Assembly: GCA_016717595.1 (NCBI GenBank)
Contig: JADKFE010000007.1
Location: forward strand, 102,452 to 166,451
Reading direction: 5' to 3'
Source: Deltaproteobacteria bacterium
GTDB taxonomy: Bacteria; Myxococcota_A; UBA796; CAJQPC01
DNA length: 64,000 bases
Shown here in pieces: positions 26,589 through 36,208 of the stretch. Numbering within the stretch: the first letter of the stretch is position 1; each line of letters opens with the position of its first letter. The notes under the pieces were generated by a model. It did not search any database, was not told where the DNA came from, and was given only the letters and a program-made list of their open reading frames with translations. The position numbers and the translations under genes are program-made.

Positions 26589-27708
26589 TCAGGGGGTGTC
26601 GGAGGGCTCATCGTCAAGGGCGGCGAACCCGACGCTCTCCGAGAGCTCCCGCTCAAGCTCGGCGACGCTGGGCAGGTTCCCGGCGAGCTCCTCGGGCAGA
26701 CTCTCGACGAGCTGGGTCTCCCAGTCGGCGACGCCGATGGGCCGCATCAGCCCCCGCAGGGCGTACTCGGCCTTCACGCGGTTCTTGCCGCGGCACAAGA
26801 GCAGGCCGATCGTCGGGCCGTCGTTGGGCTGCCGGAGCTGGTCGTCTACGGCGGACAGGACCATGTTGCTGGCCCACATCTCGCCCATCGAAGGGGCGGG
26901 CCTTGAGCTCGATGACGACGTAGTTCCTGAGGCGCAGGTGGTAGAAGAGCAGGTCGATCTTGTGGTCTTCGCCGCCAATGTCTACGGCGACCTGCCGCCC
27001 GATGAAGGCGAAGCCCGCGCCCAGCTCCAACAAGAAGCGCTCGATGTGCTGCATCAGCGCCCGCTCGATGTCGCGCTCGTTGGCGCTGGCGTGCAGCGTC
27101 AAGAAGTCGAAGAGGTAGGGATCGCGGGTGGCCTGCAGCGCGAGGTCGGAGTCGGGCGGGGGCAAGAGCGCCGGGAAGTTGGTGACGGCCATGCCTTCGC
27201 GGCGGTGGAGCTGCCCGGCGATCTGAAGGCCCAAGATGGCGCGGCTCCAGCCGTGCTGCAGGGCGCGCTCGGCGTAGAACAGCCTCTGGGACGGGGTCCT
27301 CAGCTTCTCCAACAGCATGGTGTTGTGGCCCCAGGGCAATTTTGCCACAGCCTGTGGCAAGGTCTTGCCGTCCATGCCCTCACCCTCGCCCCAAGCGAGG
27401 GTTAACGCCCGCATTCGGTGAAGGTTACGCGGCGAGAAGCCCTCCATGTCGGGGAAGGCCGCCTGCAGGTCTCTCGCGAGCCGGTCGATGACCTTCGCTC
27501 CCCAGCCCTCGTCGGCCTGCCGGGCGACGATGGACTGGCCCACCTCAAAGTAGAGCGTCATCAGCTCTTGGTTCGCCGCGGCGATGGCCCGGCGCCGCGC
27601 GTCGTGAACGCGGCGCTTGAGCGAGTCCAGCAGCTCAGCGTAAGACGTGGCGTCGGCGGGGAGAAGGGGCGTAGACACTGCTCGACTCAGCGAGAGGGGT
27701 TTATCCAC
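26589..27708 (-). CDS. YhcG/DUF1016 PD-(D/E)XK nuclease, one frameshift
   Basis: GTG at 27708; about 372 residues. N-terminal DUF1016 part: YAELLDSLKRRVHDARRRA, NQELMTLYFEVGQSI, GFSPRNLHRMR and LPWGHNTMLLEK. The C-terminal PD-(D/E)XK fold has FIGRQVAVDIGGEDHKIDLLFYH followed by YVVIELKA (D...E-x-K). The frame shifts near 26885-26895; the repaired tail continues SAVDDQLRQPNDGPTIGLLLC and AEYALRG. Such nucleases are predicted to act in DNA restriction or recombination, and are often near restriction systems, but here it stands alone between a lipoprotein and gamma-glutamyltransferase. Confidence 0.85.
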
Positions 27709-27721
27709 AACCGCATAACCC

Positions 27722-29203
27722 TCAGCTCATGCTCAACAACCCAAACGACCCCGAGCGACGCGGGTCTCCCGCTCCGGCGAAGCCCTCGGCGGTGCGGGCG
27801 GCGATGTGTAAACCGCCGAAGTACAAGGCCCGCTCCCCAAACGGCACGAGGTTGGAGAACACCTCCCGCAGCTCGGCCTCGGCGCCTTCAGGGCGATCCG
27901 CGAGCTCGATGGCCAGCTCGTTGGCCTCCATGTGGCAGCGCGGCGCGGCCGTGGCGGCGGCGGGGGAGCGGCCGTGGTCGACGAGGTGAACGACGCCGTG
28001 CAGGAGCGCCGAGCGGATGCGGCTCGACCCCCCGGTGCCCAGGGCGAAGCGGCCTTGGGGCGAGTCCACCAGGGTGGGCGTACACATCGTCATCAGCCGG
28101 GCGCCGGGCGGGCGCGGGTAGTCCGGCGGGTTCACATCGGCCTCGCCGAGCAGGTTGTTGAGCACCACGCCGGTGCCCTTCACCACGACGCCCGCCGTCT
28201 CGCCCAGAGACGTGGTGATGGCGACGGCGTCACCCTCGGCGTCTACGGTGGAGATGTGGGTGGTGAGCCCGGGGCCGACGTAGCGGGTGACGAGGCCTTC
28301 AGAGAACAGCGCCTCGGGCCAAGGGCTCTCTTTGGCCTGCTCGGCGGCGGACATCGCCTCGGCGAGACGGCGCACATGGGCGGCGCTGTCGGGGGTGGGC
28401 AAGGGCCCCGCGCGCTCCAGCTCACGCAAGGCGCGGAGGGTCAAGACGCCTCCTTGGCTCGGCGGGCCGGGCATATACACCGTGGCGTCACGATACCGCA
28501 GCGCCAAGGCCGGGCGGAGCTGAGGCCGCCATCCCGCCAGGTCGTCGAGGCTGAGGTTGCCCTCGTCGCCGAGGGTCGCCAACAGCGCCCGGGCGATGTC
28601 CCCCCGGTAGAACGGCTCGGGGCCCTCGACGGCGAAGCGCTCCAAGGTGTTGGCCAGATCAGCGTTCTTGTACAACGACCCGGCGATGAGCGGCGCGCCG
28701 TCGGGGCAGAACAGCGCGGCGATCTCCGGCGTAGACGACAGCACCTTGTGCAGCACCCGAAAGACGATGGCGTGGGTAGACAACATCGTCACCCCGGCCC
28801 GGGCGGCGGCGGCGGCGGGCGCGGCGAGGAGCGGCATCGGCACCCGTCCAAACCGCTCGTGCATCGCCCAGAGCCCGCCTGGAACGCCAGGAACCGCCAC
28901 GGCGCCCGGCCCGGAGTGGAACATCTGCGTCGTGGGCCCAAAATGAACGGGGCACTCCCACATCGCCTTGAGCGGGGGGCCCCGGCGGGGGAAGTCAGAG
29001 AAGAGGTCGCAGACGAGCACCTCACCCCCGACGCGGATCGTGGCGATGCCCGACCCACCCAAGCCGGTGAGCGCGGGCTCGGCGACGCAGGCCATGAGCT
29101 GGGCGGCGACGGCGGCGTCGATGGCGTTCCCGCCCAGGCGCAGGGCGTGGAGACCGGCCTCGACGGTGATGGGGCTGCCCCCGGCGACGGCGCCGCCTCT
29201 CAT
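27722..29203 (-). CDS. ggt: Gamma-glutamyltransferase family protein
   Basis: Annotated from the ATG at 29203, 493 residues. An ATG at 29239 (MADTTSSP...) would extend it if one C is missing in the run before 29203. Family features: LRLGGNAIDAAVAAQ near the N-terminus, and GLTTHISTVDAEGDAVAIT, whose Thr after the first T is the autocleavage and catalytic nucleophile. Also TPTLVDSPQGRFALGTGGSSRI near the C-terminus. The enzyme cleaves gamma-glutamyl bonds (glutathione), normally in the periplasm. No signal peptide is visible from this start, so it may be cytosolic or the true start may be further upstream. Confidence 0.85.
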   Translation of the reverse strand: MRGGAVAGGSPITVEAGLHALRLGGNAIDAAVAAQLMACVAEPALTGLGGSGIATIRVGGEVLVCDLFSDFPRRGPPLKAMWECPVHFGPTTQMFHSGPGAVAVPGVPGGLWAMHERFGRVPMPLLAAPAAAAARAGVTMLSTHAIVFRVLHKVLSSTPEIAALFCPDGAPLIAGSLYKNADLANTLERFAVEGPEPFYRGDIARALLATLGDEGNLSLDDLAGWRPQLRPALALRYRDATVYMPGPPSQGGVLTLRALRELERAGPLPTPDSAAHVRRLAEAMSAAEQAKESPWPEALFSEGLVTRYVGPGLTTHISTVDAEGDAVAITTSLGETAGVVVKGTGVVLNNLLGEADVNPPDYPRPPGARLMTMCTPTLVDSPQGRFALGTGGSSRIRSALLHGVVHLVDHGRSPAAATAAPRCHMEANELAIELADRPEGAEAELREVFSNLVPFGERALYFGGLHIAARTAEGFAGAGDPRRSGSFGLLSMS

Positions 29204-29317
29204 GGGGAGCGCCGGGGAGAAGACGTGGTGTCGGCCATGATGGACCTCCGAACCCTCGCAGTAACCGCCTCACCCCCCACGCGCCCAGCCCCTCACGGCG
29301 CAGGTTAGAGCAGGCGG

Positions 29318-30544
29318 ATGGACCCGCACCCCACCGCTTTGCCCGCCCTCGGCAGCCGCGCGCTCTTCCCGAGCCTCGCCGCCGGGATCTACCTCAACCA
29401 CGCCGGGATCTCCCCGCCGAGCGCGCTGGTCGCCGCCGCCGTTCAAGACGCCTTGGGCGCCTGGGCAGAGCTGGGCTCGGGGGCGTTCCCGCGGTTCATG
29501 CTCCAGCGCGACCGCCTCAAGGAGCAGCTCAGCGGGCTCATCGGCGCCACCGCGCGAGATCTCGCCCTGCGCCCCAACACCACCCAAGGCGTCATCGACG
29601 TCGCCGTGTCGTTGCAGTGGCGCCCGGGGGAGCGGGTGTTGACCTTCGCCGGGGAGTTCCCCGCGAACGTGACCCCCTGGCAGCAGGCCGCCGCCGCGCA
29701 CAACCTACGCCTGGAGCGCCTGCCCTTAGACGGCTTCGGCGACGGCAGCGGCGTCGGGCTCAGCCGGGTCGAGGACGCCCTGCGCGGCGGCGGCGTGCGC
29801 CTCATCGCCGTGAGCGCCGTGCAGTTCCGGTCGGGCCTGAGGATGCCCATCGCCGAGCTCTCGGCCTTGGCCCGGCGATATGACGCGGAGCTCTTCGTCG
29901 ACGCCATCCAGGCCGCGGGTGTGGTGCCCCTCGACGGCGTCGCCGAGCAGGTCGATTACCTCACCTGCGGCAGCCACAAGTGGCTCATGGGCACCGACGG
30001 CAACGCCTTCCTCTACATCGCGCCGTCCCGAGTTCGCACCTTACGCCCCTTGCTCGCGGGCTGGCTCTCCCATGAGCAGGCGACGAGCTTCCTGTTTGAG
30101 GGCCCCGACGCCTTACGCTACGACCGCCCCGTGCGCGCCCAGGCCGACTTCTTAGAGGGCGGCGCGCAGGACAGCCTCGGCTGCGTGGCCTTAGAGGCCG
30201 GGATCGCGCCGATTCTGGAGCTCGGCGTGCCCAACATCTACGCCCACGTCCAGGCCTACCACGACGTCTTGGAGCCCGGCCTACAAGCCCTCGGCTTCAC
30301 GAGCCTCCGCCCCGCGCAGCACGACGCGCGCTCGGGCATCCTCTCCGTCTTGCCCCCGCCAGGCCTCACCGCCGCCGCGCTGTGCAGCTCCTTGGGCGCC
30401 TGGGGGGTCGTCTGCGCCACGCCCGACGGCGCGCTGCGGTTCGCGCCGCATTGGCCGAACGCCATCGCCGAGGCGGCGACGGTGCTGGGCGTGGTGGAGG
30501 AGGTGGTGCGGGTGTTGAGGCATAAGGGTGAACATGTTCATTGA
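29318..30544 (+). CDS. Class V aminotransferase (cysteine desulfurase-like)
   Basis: ATG at 29318; 408 residues. PLP-dependent fold type I: YLNHAGISPPS near residue 26, RPNTTQGV, the PLP-ring Asp in ELFVDAIQAAG, and the Schiff-base Lys in TCGSHKWLMG. C-terminal domain ends LRFAPHWPNAIAEA. Isopenicillin-N-epimerase/cysteine-desulfurase-like subgroup; no Cys-containing active loop typical of IscS is obvious. The last seven codons and the stop run into the palindrome at 30531-30551, suggesting that a unit was inserted at or just after the end of the gene. Confidence 0.88.
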   Translation: MDPHPTALPALGSRALFPSLAAGIYLNHAGISPPSALVAAAVQDALGAWAELGSGAFPRFMLQRDRLKEQLSGLIGATARDLALRPNTTQGVIDVAVSLQWRPGERVLTFAGEFPANVTPWQQAAAAHNLRLERLPLDGFGDGSGVGLSRVEDALRGGGVRLIAVSAVQFRSGLRMPIAELSALARRYDAELFVDAIQAAGVVPLDGVAEQVDYLTCGSHKWLMGTDGNAFLYIAPSRVRTLRPLLAGWLSHEQATSFLFEGPDALRYDRPVRAQADFLEGGAQDSLGCVALEAGIAPILELGVPNIYAHVQAYHDVLEPGLQALGFTSLRPAQHDARSGILSVLPPPGLTAAALCSSLGAWGVVCATPDGALRFAPHWPNAIAEAATVLGVVEEVVRVLRHKGEHVH

Positions 30545-30553
30545 ACATGTTTT
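30529..30553. promoter_or_regulatory. Tandem TGAACATGTT palindromes left of the ImmA-PIN unit
   Basis: TGAACATGTTCA at 30529-30540 and TGAACATGTTTT at 30542-30553, 13 bases apart. Together they give 10-base perfect arms (30531-30540 and 30542-30551) around one T. The same 12-mer recurs at 32005-32016. Confidence 0.6.
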
Positions 30554-30597
30554 GTTGGCGAAGTGTGCTTCGTTTCTGACATATGGGCTCCAGTAAA

Positions 30598-30625
30598 TTG
30601 ACAATGTCAGCATTTCAGCTACCCT
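30598..30625 (+). promoter_or_regulatory. Promoter of the ImmA/IrrE-PIN operon
   Basis: TTGACA at 30598-30603, 16 bases, then TACCCT at 30620-30625. GGAG at 30645-30648 and ATG at 30655 follow at sensible distances. The -35 box is part of TGACA-A-TGTCA (30599-30609), a possible operator. Confidence 0.55.
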
Positions 30626-30654
30626 GAATCCAGGGGGGACCTCAGGAGCCCACC

Positions 30655-31497
30655 ATGCCGACAACCGCGACCACCCCGACAGCTCGGCGAGCGCGGGGGG
30701 GGGGGGGGGTTGACCGGGGCGTCGGCGGGCCCGGAGGGGGGGATGCGGAGCGTGCTGGGGCTGTCGGGGGGGCGAGATGCGCCCGCAGTTCCGGGGCGAA
30801 CCACGGGCTCAGCGGGGGCCGTCGGGCGCGTCACGCTGGGGCTGCCCGGGGGGGCGATCGGCTGCTCGCCCCACCATGACGGCGGGCGCGCGTCTACGAG
30901 CAGGCCGAGACGCCGCGGTGGGGTGGGGCGGCGCCGATTCGGGGGGGGGCGGGTCTCTTCGGGGGCGTGGCAGACGGGGCACCCCAGGCGGACCTTGTGT
31001 GGTGCTCAACGCGGCGCACCCGCCCTCGCGGCGGCAGTTCACGCTGGGGCACGAGCTTGGCCACTTCATGTCGACCCGCGACGTGGTGGACATCGAGGGG
31101 GGCGGGTGTGAAGACAGCGCCGTCGCCGAGCGCTTCGCCAACGCCTTCAGCGCCTCGTTGTTGATGCCCGCTCCTGCGTTGAGGGGCTGCGTCGCGGAGA
31201 TCACCGACCAGTCGGGCAAGTTCACCGTCGCCGCGATCTTCTTCATGGCTGAAGAGTTCGCGGTGAGCCGTGAGGCGATGTGTCGCCGTCGGACTGGGCC
31301 TCGTGCGGGGGCACCTGGGACAGGTGCGCCACGGCCTGAGTCGGCCAACAAGCTCTTGTTTGAGGAGCGCCGTTCACCGGCACGGCCGCCGGGCTGAGCG
31401 CCGCCCGAGCCTAGACCGCTGCGAGGCCAGGCTGTGTGGACCGTCAGGTGCGGAGCTGCTGGACGCTTACCTGGGCGACATCGACGAGGAGCTCTGA
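30655..31497 (+). pseudogene. ImmA/IrrE-type zinc metallopeptidase (antitoxin-like), frame broken
   Basis: ATG at 30655 behind a good promoter and GGAG. The readable core, 30995-31280, has VVLNAAHPPSRRQFTLGHELGHFM (HExxH zinc site) and AERFANAFSASLLMP, both hallmarks of the COG2856 ImmA/IrrE family. The last part reads in another frame from ~31290 to the stop at 31497 (LLDAYLGDIDEEL). Between 30690 and 30950 the frame is lost among G-runs of 15, 7, 7, 7 and 9, so no N-terminal helix-turn-helix can be read, although the family often has one. Three bases separate its stop from the PIN gene. Such proteases usually cleave a repressor to switch on a mobile or stress operon, or act as antitoxin. 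Confidence 0.6.
30695..30709 (+). repeat. Run of fifteen Gs, first of five long G-runs
   Basis: G15 here, then G7 at 30736-30742, 30766-30772 and 30848-30854, and G9 at 30941-30949. All lie in the 5' part of the ImmA/IrrE gene. Confidence 0.8.
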
Positions 31498-31500
31498 GGC

Positions 31501-32007
31501 ATGTCTGAGCGGAGCGGGGAGCTTTGTTGGTTGGTGGACGCGAGCGTGCTCATCAACCTCTTGTGTATGCCGTGCCCTGAGAAGGTCTTGGCGGCGCTTC
31601 AGGCCCCGGTCGTCGCGACCCCGATGGTGCTCGGGAGACGGGCGTGGGCGGGCGAGCGGTCCGGTCGAGGCGGCTGGGGGGCGGCTGGGCTGGAGCGCTG
31701 CCCCAGCGTGGAGGGGGCGAGCGTCTTGGCCGTCGCCGCGTCGCGGGGTTGGCCTTGCCTCATCGATGAACGAAAGGCCACGCGCCTCGCCGCCGCGCAG
31801 CGCCCGCCCGTCGTGACGCTCTCGACGGTGGCCTTGTTGCGGCGGGCCGCCGGGCTGACCTTGACGGAGGCCGAGACGCTTGCCTGCCTCACCGACGCCC
31901 TGCGTGATGCCCGAATGCGCGTCGCGCACGAGCACTACGATTGGGTCGTCGAGCGCATCGGCGCGGAGTACCTCGGGATGTTCCCTTCGCTCAAGCAAAG
32001 ACGGTGA
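31501..32007 (+). CDS. PIN-domain protein, probable toxin RNase
   Basis: ATG at 31501, 168 residues, three bases after the metallopeptidase stop. PIN-domain pattern: first catalytic Asp in WLVDASVLINLL (Asp13), the middle block ASVLAVAASRGWPCLIDERKATRLA with its acidic pair (DUF3368-like 'IDERKA'), and a late acid in LTEAETLACL. PIN toxins of VapC type cut tRNA or mRNA. The pairing with an ImmA/IrrE protease suggests a toxin-antitoxin or defence module. The stop codon lies inside the right-hand TGAACATGTTCA palindrome. Confidence 0.7.
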   Translation: MSERSGELCWLVDASVLINLLCMPCPEKVLAALQAPVVATPMVLGRRAWAGERSGRGGWGAAGLERCPSVEGASVLAVAASRGWPCLIDERKATRLAAAQRPPVVTLSTVALLRRAAGLTLTEAETLACLTDALRDARMRVAHEHYDWVVERIGAEYLGMFPSLKQRR

Positions 32008-32036
32008 ACATGTTCACTAAACGCATTCAGTGAACA
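32004..32036. promoter_or_regulatory. TGAACATGTTCA palindrome right of the ImmA-PIN unit
   Basis: GTGAACATGTTCAC at 32004-32017 is a perfect palindrome. A further inverted pair TTCACT (32014-32019) and CAGTGAA (32028-32034) follows. Same core as at 30529-30540. Confidence 0.6.
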
Positions 32037-32039
32037 AGC

Positions 32040-32639
32040 TCATCCATTGACCCCAAAGTACACCCGCACCCCAAACCCCGCGTCCACATACACCGTCGTG
32101 TCCGGGAACAGCCCGACGATCGGCGCCACCTCCACGAACCCCTCGATGGGCAGGCTCTTGGGGTGCACCGCCACACCAAAGGGCACCCGCAGGCCGAAGT
32201 TGGGGTCGTTGCGATAGGGGCTGTCCCCGGCGCGGAAGCGGGCGCCGACGCCGATGTAGAGCGGGAAGTCGACGGTGTCGACCTCGACGCTCTCGTAGCG
32301 CTGGAGCACGAGCTGGTAGTCGAGGTGAAGCTGCACGTCTCGGCTGGACACGCTCCAGGCCAGGCCCGCGGCGACGGCGTGGCGGGGGTCGTCAAAACGG
32401 TAGGCCACGCTGAGGCCCGTCGGCGCGCCGAGCAGCACACCCACGCCTAAACCTTCGGGACGCTCGGCGAGCTGGATCGGTGAGGGGCTCGGCGCCTCCT
32501 CGGGCGCGACCTCCACCACCGGCACAGCCGGCGGAACCTCGGCGGGCGTTGGCTCCGCGGGCGGCGCGTCTGTTGGCGGCGCCTCGGGGGCGGGGTCTTG
32601 GGCGAAGGCGAGGGAGCAGGCGAAGATCAGCGGCGACAT
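32040..32639 (-). CDS. Secreted outer-membrane-type protein
   Basis: ATG at 32639 with GGAG before it; TAGGTT upstream may be a -10. 199 residues. Signal MSPLIFACSLAFAQ, then a Pro/Ala/Glu-rich linker (residues ~16-60), then eight or so amphipathic strands (VGVLLGAPTGLSVAYRF, VQLHLDYQLVLQRY, DFPLYIGVGARFRAG, VYVDAGFGVRVYF) that suggest a small beta-barrel. No family recognised. Confidence 0.65.
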   Translation of the reverse strand: MSPLIFACSLAFAQDPAPEAPPTDAPPAEPTPAEVPPAVPVVEVAPEEAPSPSPIQLAERPEGLGVGVLLGAPTGLSVAYRFDDPRHAVAAGLAWSVSSRDVQLHLDYQLVLQRYESVEVDTVDFPLYIGVGARFRAGDSPYRNDPNFGLRVPFGVAVHPKSLPIEGFVEVAPIVGLFPDTTVYVDAGFGVRVYFGVNG

Positions 32640-32696
32640 GGGGGCTCCGGTCTCCCCAACCTAAGCAGCCGCGGCCCCGCCGTCAGCGCCGAAGGA

Positions 32697-33290
32697 TCAC
32701 GGCCCGGCCTCGCCGTAGAGCAGCATCAGGCGCTCGTGCACCTCGCGGTTGGTCGGGTAGGCCAAGACGTCAGCCCACTGGGGCTGCTCGTTGAGCGCGC
32801 GCAGGCGCAGGCCACGGCGCACGGCCTCTCGCAGCCAGGTCTCTAAGGCGACGGGATCCTGTCGGCGGGCGGCGATGAGGGCGAGCTGCAGGGGGGCGGC
32901 CCAGCCTTGGGGGTGCTCGACGGTGGCCTCGGCGGCGCGGGTGTAGGCGGCCACGGCCTCGGCCTGCTCGCCACGGGCCAAGAGCAGGCCGCCCAAGTCG
33001 TACCAGGCCACGGCGAGGGTTGGGTCTAGGGCGAGGGCGTCCCGGGCCCGATCCTCGGCGTCGCTGGCGTCGCCCATGAGGTTCTGGATCAACGACTCTT
33101 CGTACACCAGCCGCGCGTCCTCAGCGACCTCCTCGCGGAAGTCACGCACCAGGGCGAGCGCCTCGTCCAAGTCCCCCGCCACGATCAGGCGGTCGGCCTC
33201 GGACTCGACGGCGGCCAAGAGCGACTCGCGGTAGTCCCGGGGCGGCAGCTCCGCCCAGGTGACCCCGAGCAGAGCGAAGGCGCCGATCAC
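32697..33290 (-). CDS. TPR-repeat protein
   Basis: GTG at 33290 overlapping the stop of the metallopeptidase gene (GTGA). 197 residues. One N-terminal hydrophobic stretch, then about three tetratricopeptide-like pairs (ADRLIVAGDLDEALALVRDF; DRARDALALDPTLAVAWYDLGGLLLARGE starts here and is split; AVAAYTRAAEATVEHPQGW). Probably binds another protein; translation coupling points to a role in export or processing of the upstream metallopeptidase. Confidence 0.65.
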   Translation of the reverse strand: MIGAFALLGVTWAELPPRDYRESLLAAVESEADRLIVAGDLDEALALVRDFREEVAEDARLVYEESLIQNLMGDASDAEDRARDALALDPTLAVAWYDLGGLLLARGEQAEAVAAYTRAAEATVEHPQGWAAPLQLALIAARRQDPVALETWLREAVRRGLRLRALNEQPQWADVLAYPTNREVHERLMLLYGEAGP

Positions 33291-36083
33291 CGACGGCGGC
33301 GGGACATGGCCAAGCCCGCCAAGGCGCCCAAGAGCGCGAGGCCAGAGGACGGCGCGGGGTCCGCCGCGCAGCCGCAGGCGGGCTTGATGTCGATCTCGCC
33401 GTTGTCGCCGGTGTCGTCGTTCTGGCCCACGTCGCCGCTGTCGTCGTCGGAGCCGCTGGCCGTGTCGTCGCCGCCGGTGTCGTCGCCGCCGGTGTCCACG
33501 GGGATGTCCACCACCTTGAGCGCGTAGACGCAGACGTCATCAATGTTCCAGCCGCCCATGTGGAGGCCCTGGTCGGACTCAATCTCCCAAGAGAGGGTGA
33601 CCGCGCCGTCGCCGTCGAGATCGGCCACCTGCATCGAGTGCAGCGCCCACTGGTCGTCGATGTGGTGCTCGTCGCCGATGTCCCGTTTGGTCTTGTGGTT
33701 CTCCCAGGCGATCTCGCCGTCCACCAGCACCCGAGCGCGGTCGTAGTAGCCGTCCTCGACGGTCAGCCAGCGGCGGAACTGCACGTAGAACGTGTCTGAG
33801 TCCGTGGGCAGGGTGATGGGGATCGACGTGAGGCGGTTTTGTTTCTCAGCCTGGTACTCGCCGTTGTAGTTGTCAGAGCCGAGGTCGTTGCCCCACACCC
33901 GGCGGCCCGACCACGCGAAGTCGGGGTCGCCCGCTTTGCCTTGGGGCGCGCCGCGCTGCCAGTCGTTCGCGCCCTCCTCATCGTCCCCAGAGATGAGCTC
34001 GCTCGTGTAGCCGCCGTCGTCGTCCTCGAAGTCTTCGCAGTAGACCTCGACCAGCTCGCCGACGATGAAGCTGTGGGGGTTGATCGAGCCGCCCGTGGGG
34101 TTCTGGACGGTGTCGCCGTCGGTGTTGGTGACGGAGACGTAATAATCGACCACCGAGCCTTGGGGCTGGGCGGGGATGGCCCCGGCGACGTCCCCTTTGC
34201 CGCTCAAGGAGAGCACGGCGTCGGCCCAGGTGGCGCCGCCGTCGATGGAGTAATGAACGACGGCCTCTTCAGGCTCGGCGGCGACGCAGTCCGGGGCGAA
34301 GCTCGTGAGCTCGGCGCTGAGCGGGTACTCCGTCGCCGTGGGCTCCTGGTTCACCAAGGTCTCATGCGCCACGGTCAGGGTGCTGCCGCCGCTGCCGCCG
34401 GGCCCGAGGCCATGCAGGGCGAAGGCGTTGAGGATCGAGCACTGGTTGGGGGTGCCGTCGCTCAGGTCGCCGTTGTCGTCGTCGGCCGCGACGAGCTCGT
34501 CGTAGCTGTCGGGGATCGTCGGGCCGGCCTTGATGGCGTCGGCGAAGAGCTGGGCGGTGAGCAGCCAGGCGGTCTCGGGGTCGTAGACGGTCTCAAGCTC
34601 GGCCCAGAGGTCCCAGATGGCCCCGGCGAAGATCAGGCCGTCGGCGTGGACCTCGCCGGTGATGTCATCGGGGTAACGAAGGTTGGTGTCGATCTCCCGA
34701 ATGCCCGAGCCGGAGGTCGAGAAGTAGGGGGCGATCACCGCGTCACCGGTCAGAAGCGCCGAGGTGACGTCGCCGATGCCTTCAGAGATGGAGCCGTCGA
34801 AGGTGCCGGCCTCTAGGCTGGTGTAGTGGAAGCCGTGGCCCCACTCGTGGTAGTTCACATCAGCGATGCTGCCGGTGTTGTTGCAGCCGCTGCCCGCGCG
34901 GTAAAAATTGACGTTACCGTCATAGTAGGCGTTGCACGAGCCGCTCACGTTGACGTTGGAGGTCAACGGGTCGTCCACCATGGAGACTTCGGGGGTGAGG
35001 GGCTCCCAGAAGTCGCGGACCTGGTGCAAGAAGACGTAGCTGTCGATCTCGGCCTGGGTGGCCGAGGAGGTCGTCCACTGGAAGCTTGAGCCGCTGAAGC
35101 TGCCCGCGCCGTTGCTCGACTGGCGGTTCCGCACGGTGATGTACGCGCCGGAGAGCCCGACGGTGAAGCTGCCGGACTCCTCTAGGCTGAAGTTGCCGCT
35201 CCAGTCCGTCGTGGTCGAGGCCCCGGCGCCGTTCTTGACGGTCATCAGCGGCATCGGCGAGACGGTGGTCTTGCCGTCGAGGGTGCGCTCGGTGTGAAGC
35301 GCGGTGACCTGGCCGGTCAAGAACCGCACCTCGTTCCAGACGTGGAGGAGCTCGCCGCTTGGCGTCGATGAGGCTCACCCACAGGCCCGGGGGCGTGCCG
35401 GTGCGGGTGCGGGTCTCCCAGGCGAGGCGGTAGGTGAGCTGGCCGTCGGAATCTTCGGGGAAGAGCACGAGGCGGGCGTCGGGGGCGTCGTGGAAGGCCG
35501 AGGGCGCGGGGCCCTGGCGCACGGACTCTTGAATGGCCAGCGCTGCGTTGAGCTGGGGGGTGACGTTCTCGCCCCGGGCGGCGGGGTGGGTCTCGACGCC
35601 GAACAGGATGAGCTTGCCCAGGCGGATCCGGAAGGTGAGGCCGCCGCGCCACACCGGCACGCCCTGGACCTGCTGATCGAAGGTGGCGTACCAGGTGTCG
35701 GTGCGGGCGACGTAGCCGACGCGCGCTGGGCCCAAGTCCGCGGCGCTCACGCCGAAGAGCTGGGGGTGCCGGGCGATGAGGTCGCGCAGGCCCGACTCGA
35801 CGTCTTGGGCGTCTCGCAGGGTGCCGAGGTCAATCCCAGGGCCCCAAGCGCGGTGGGGCAGGCCCGTGCGCTCGTCAAAACGCGCCTGCCAAGACTCGCC
35901 AAAGTCTGCCTGGAACGCCGCCCAAGCGCCGGACTGGCCCAGCCTGTGCTGGACCTCTTTGTGGTACCGCACGATACGCGCGGGCTCGACGCCGATGTGC
36001 ACCGTGTCGTCGGGCGCGAAGGCGAGGGCGGCGGGGGTGAGCGCCGCGGCGGCGAGGAGCAGAACGGTGATCGGGGCGCGCAT
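33287..36083 (-). CDS. Secreted zinc metallopeptidase with MYXO-CTERM-like tail, one frameshift
   Basis: ATG at 36083; signal MRAPITVLLLAAAALTPAALA. The N-terminal propeptide (~residues 25-240) looks FTP/PepSY-like (FGVSAADLGPARVG, WRGGLTFRIRLGKL). The frame changes near 35355 (between VSLIDAK and GELLHVWNEVRF). The catalytic domain has NYHEWGHGFHY (HExxH) and SEGIGDVTSA with the third zinc ligand Glu, resembling the M36/M4 group. Beta-sandwich segments follow, then a Thr/Asp/Gly linker and a tail with CGC, a hydrophobic helix GLALLGALAGLA and SRRRR, a MYXO-CTERM-like sorting signal. About 930 residues. Exported, surface-bound or released protease. Confidence 0.85.
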
Positions 36084-36208
36084 CACGCTCTCCACTTGTC
36101 TTGGTTTAGGATGAGGCCGATAATCTGATACACGAGGAGAGCCAGGGTTGCAGTCGGCTGGATCACCTTCCACAACTCCATGACGAACACAGCGGGGCAG
36201 AGGACAGG

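Noticed and set aside
30529..30553. LexA/SOS box
   Set aside because: The half-sites GAAC and GTTC are two bases apart, not four as in the Gram-positive box or seven as in the alphaproteobacterial one.
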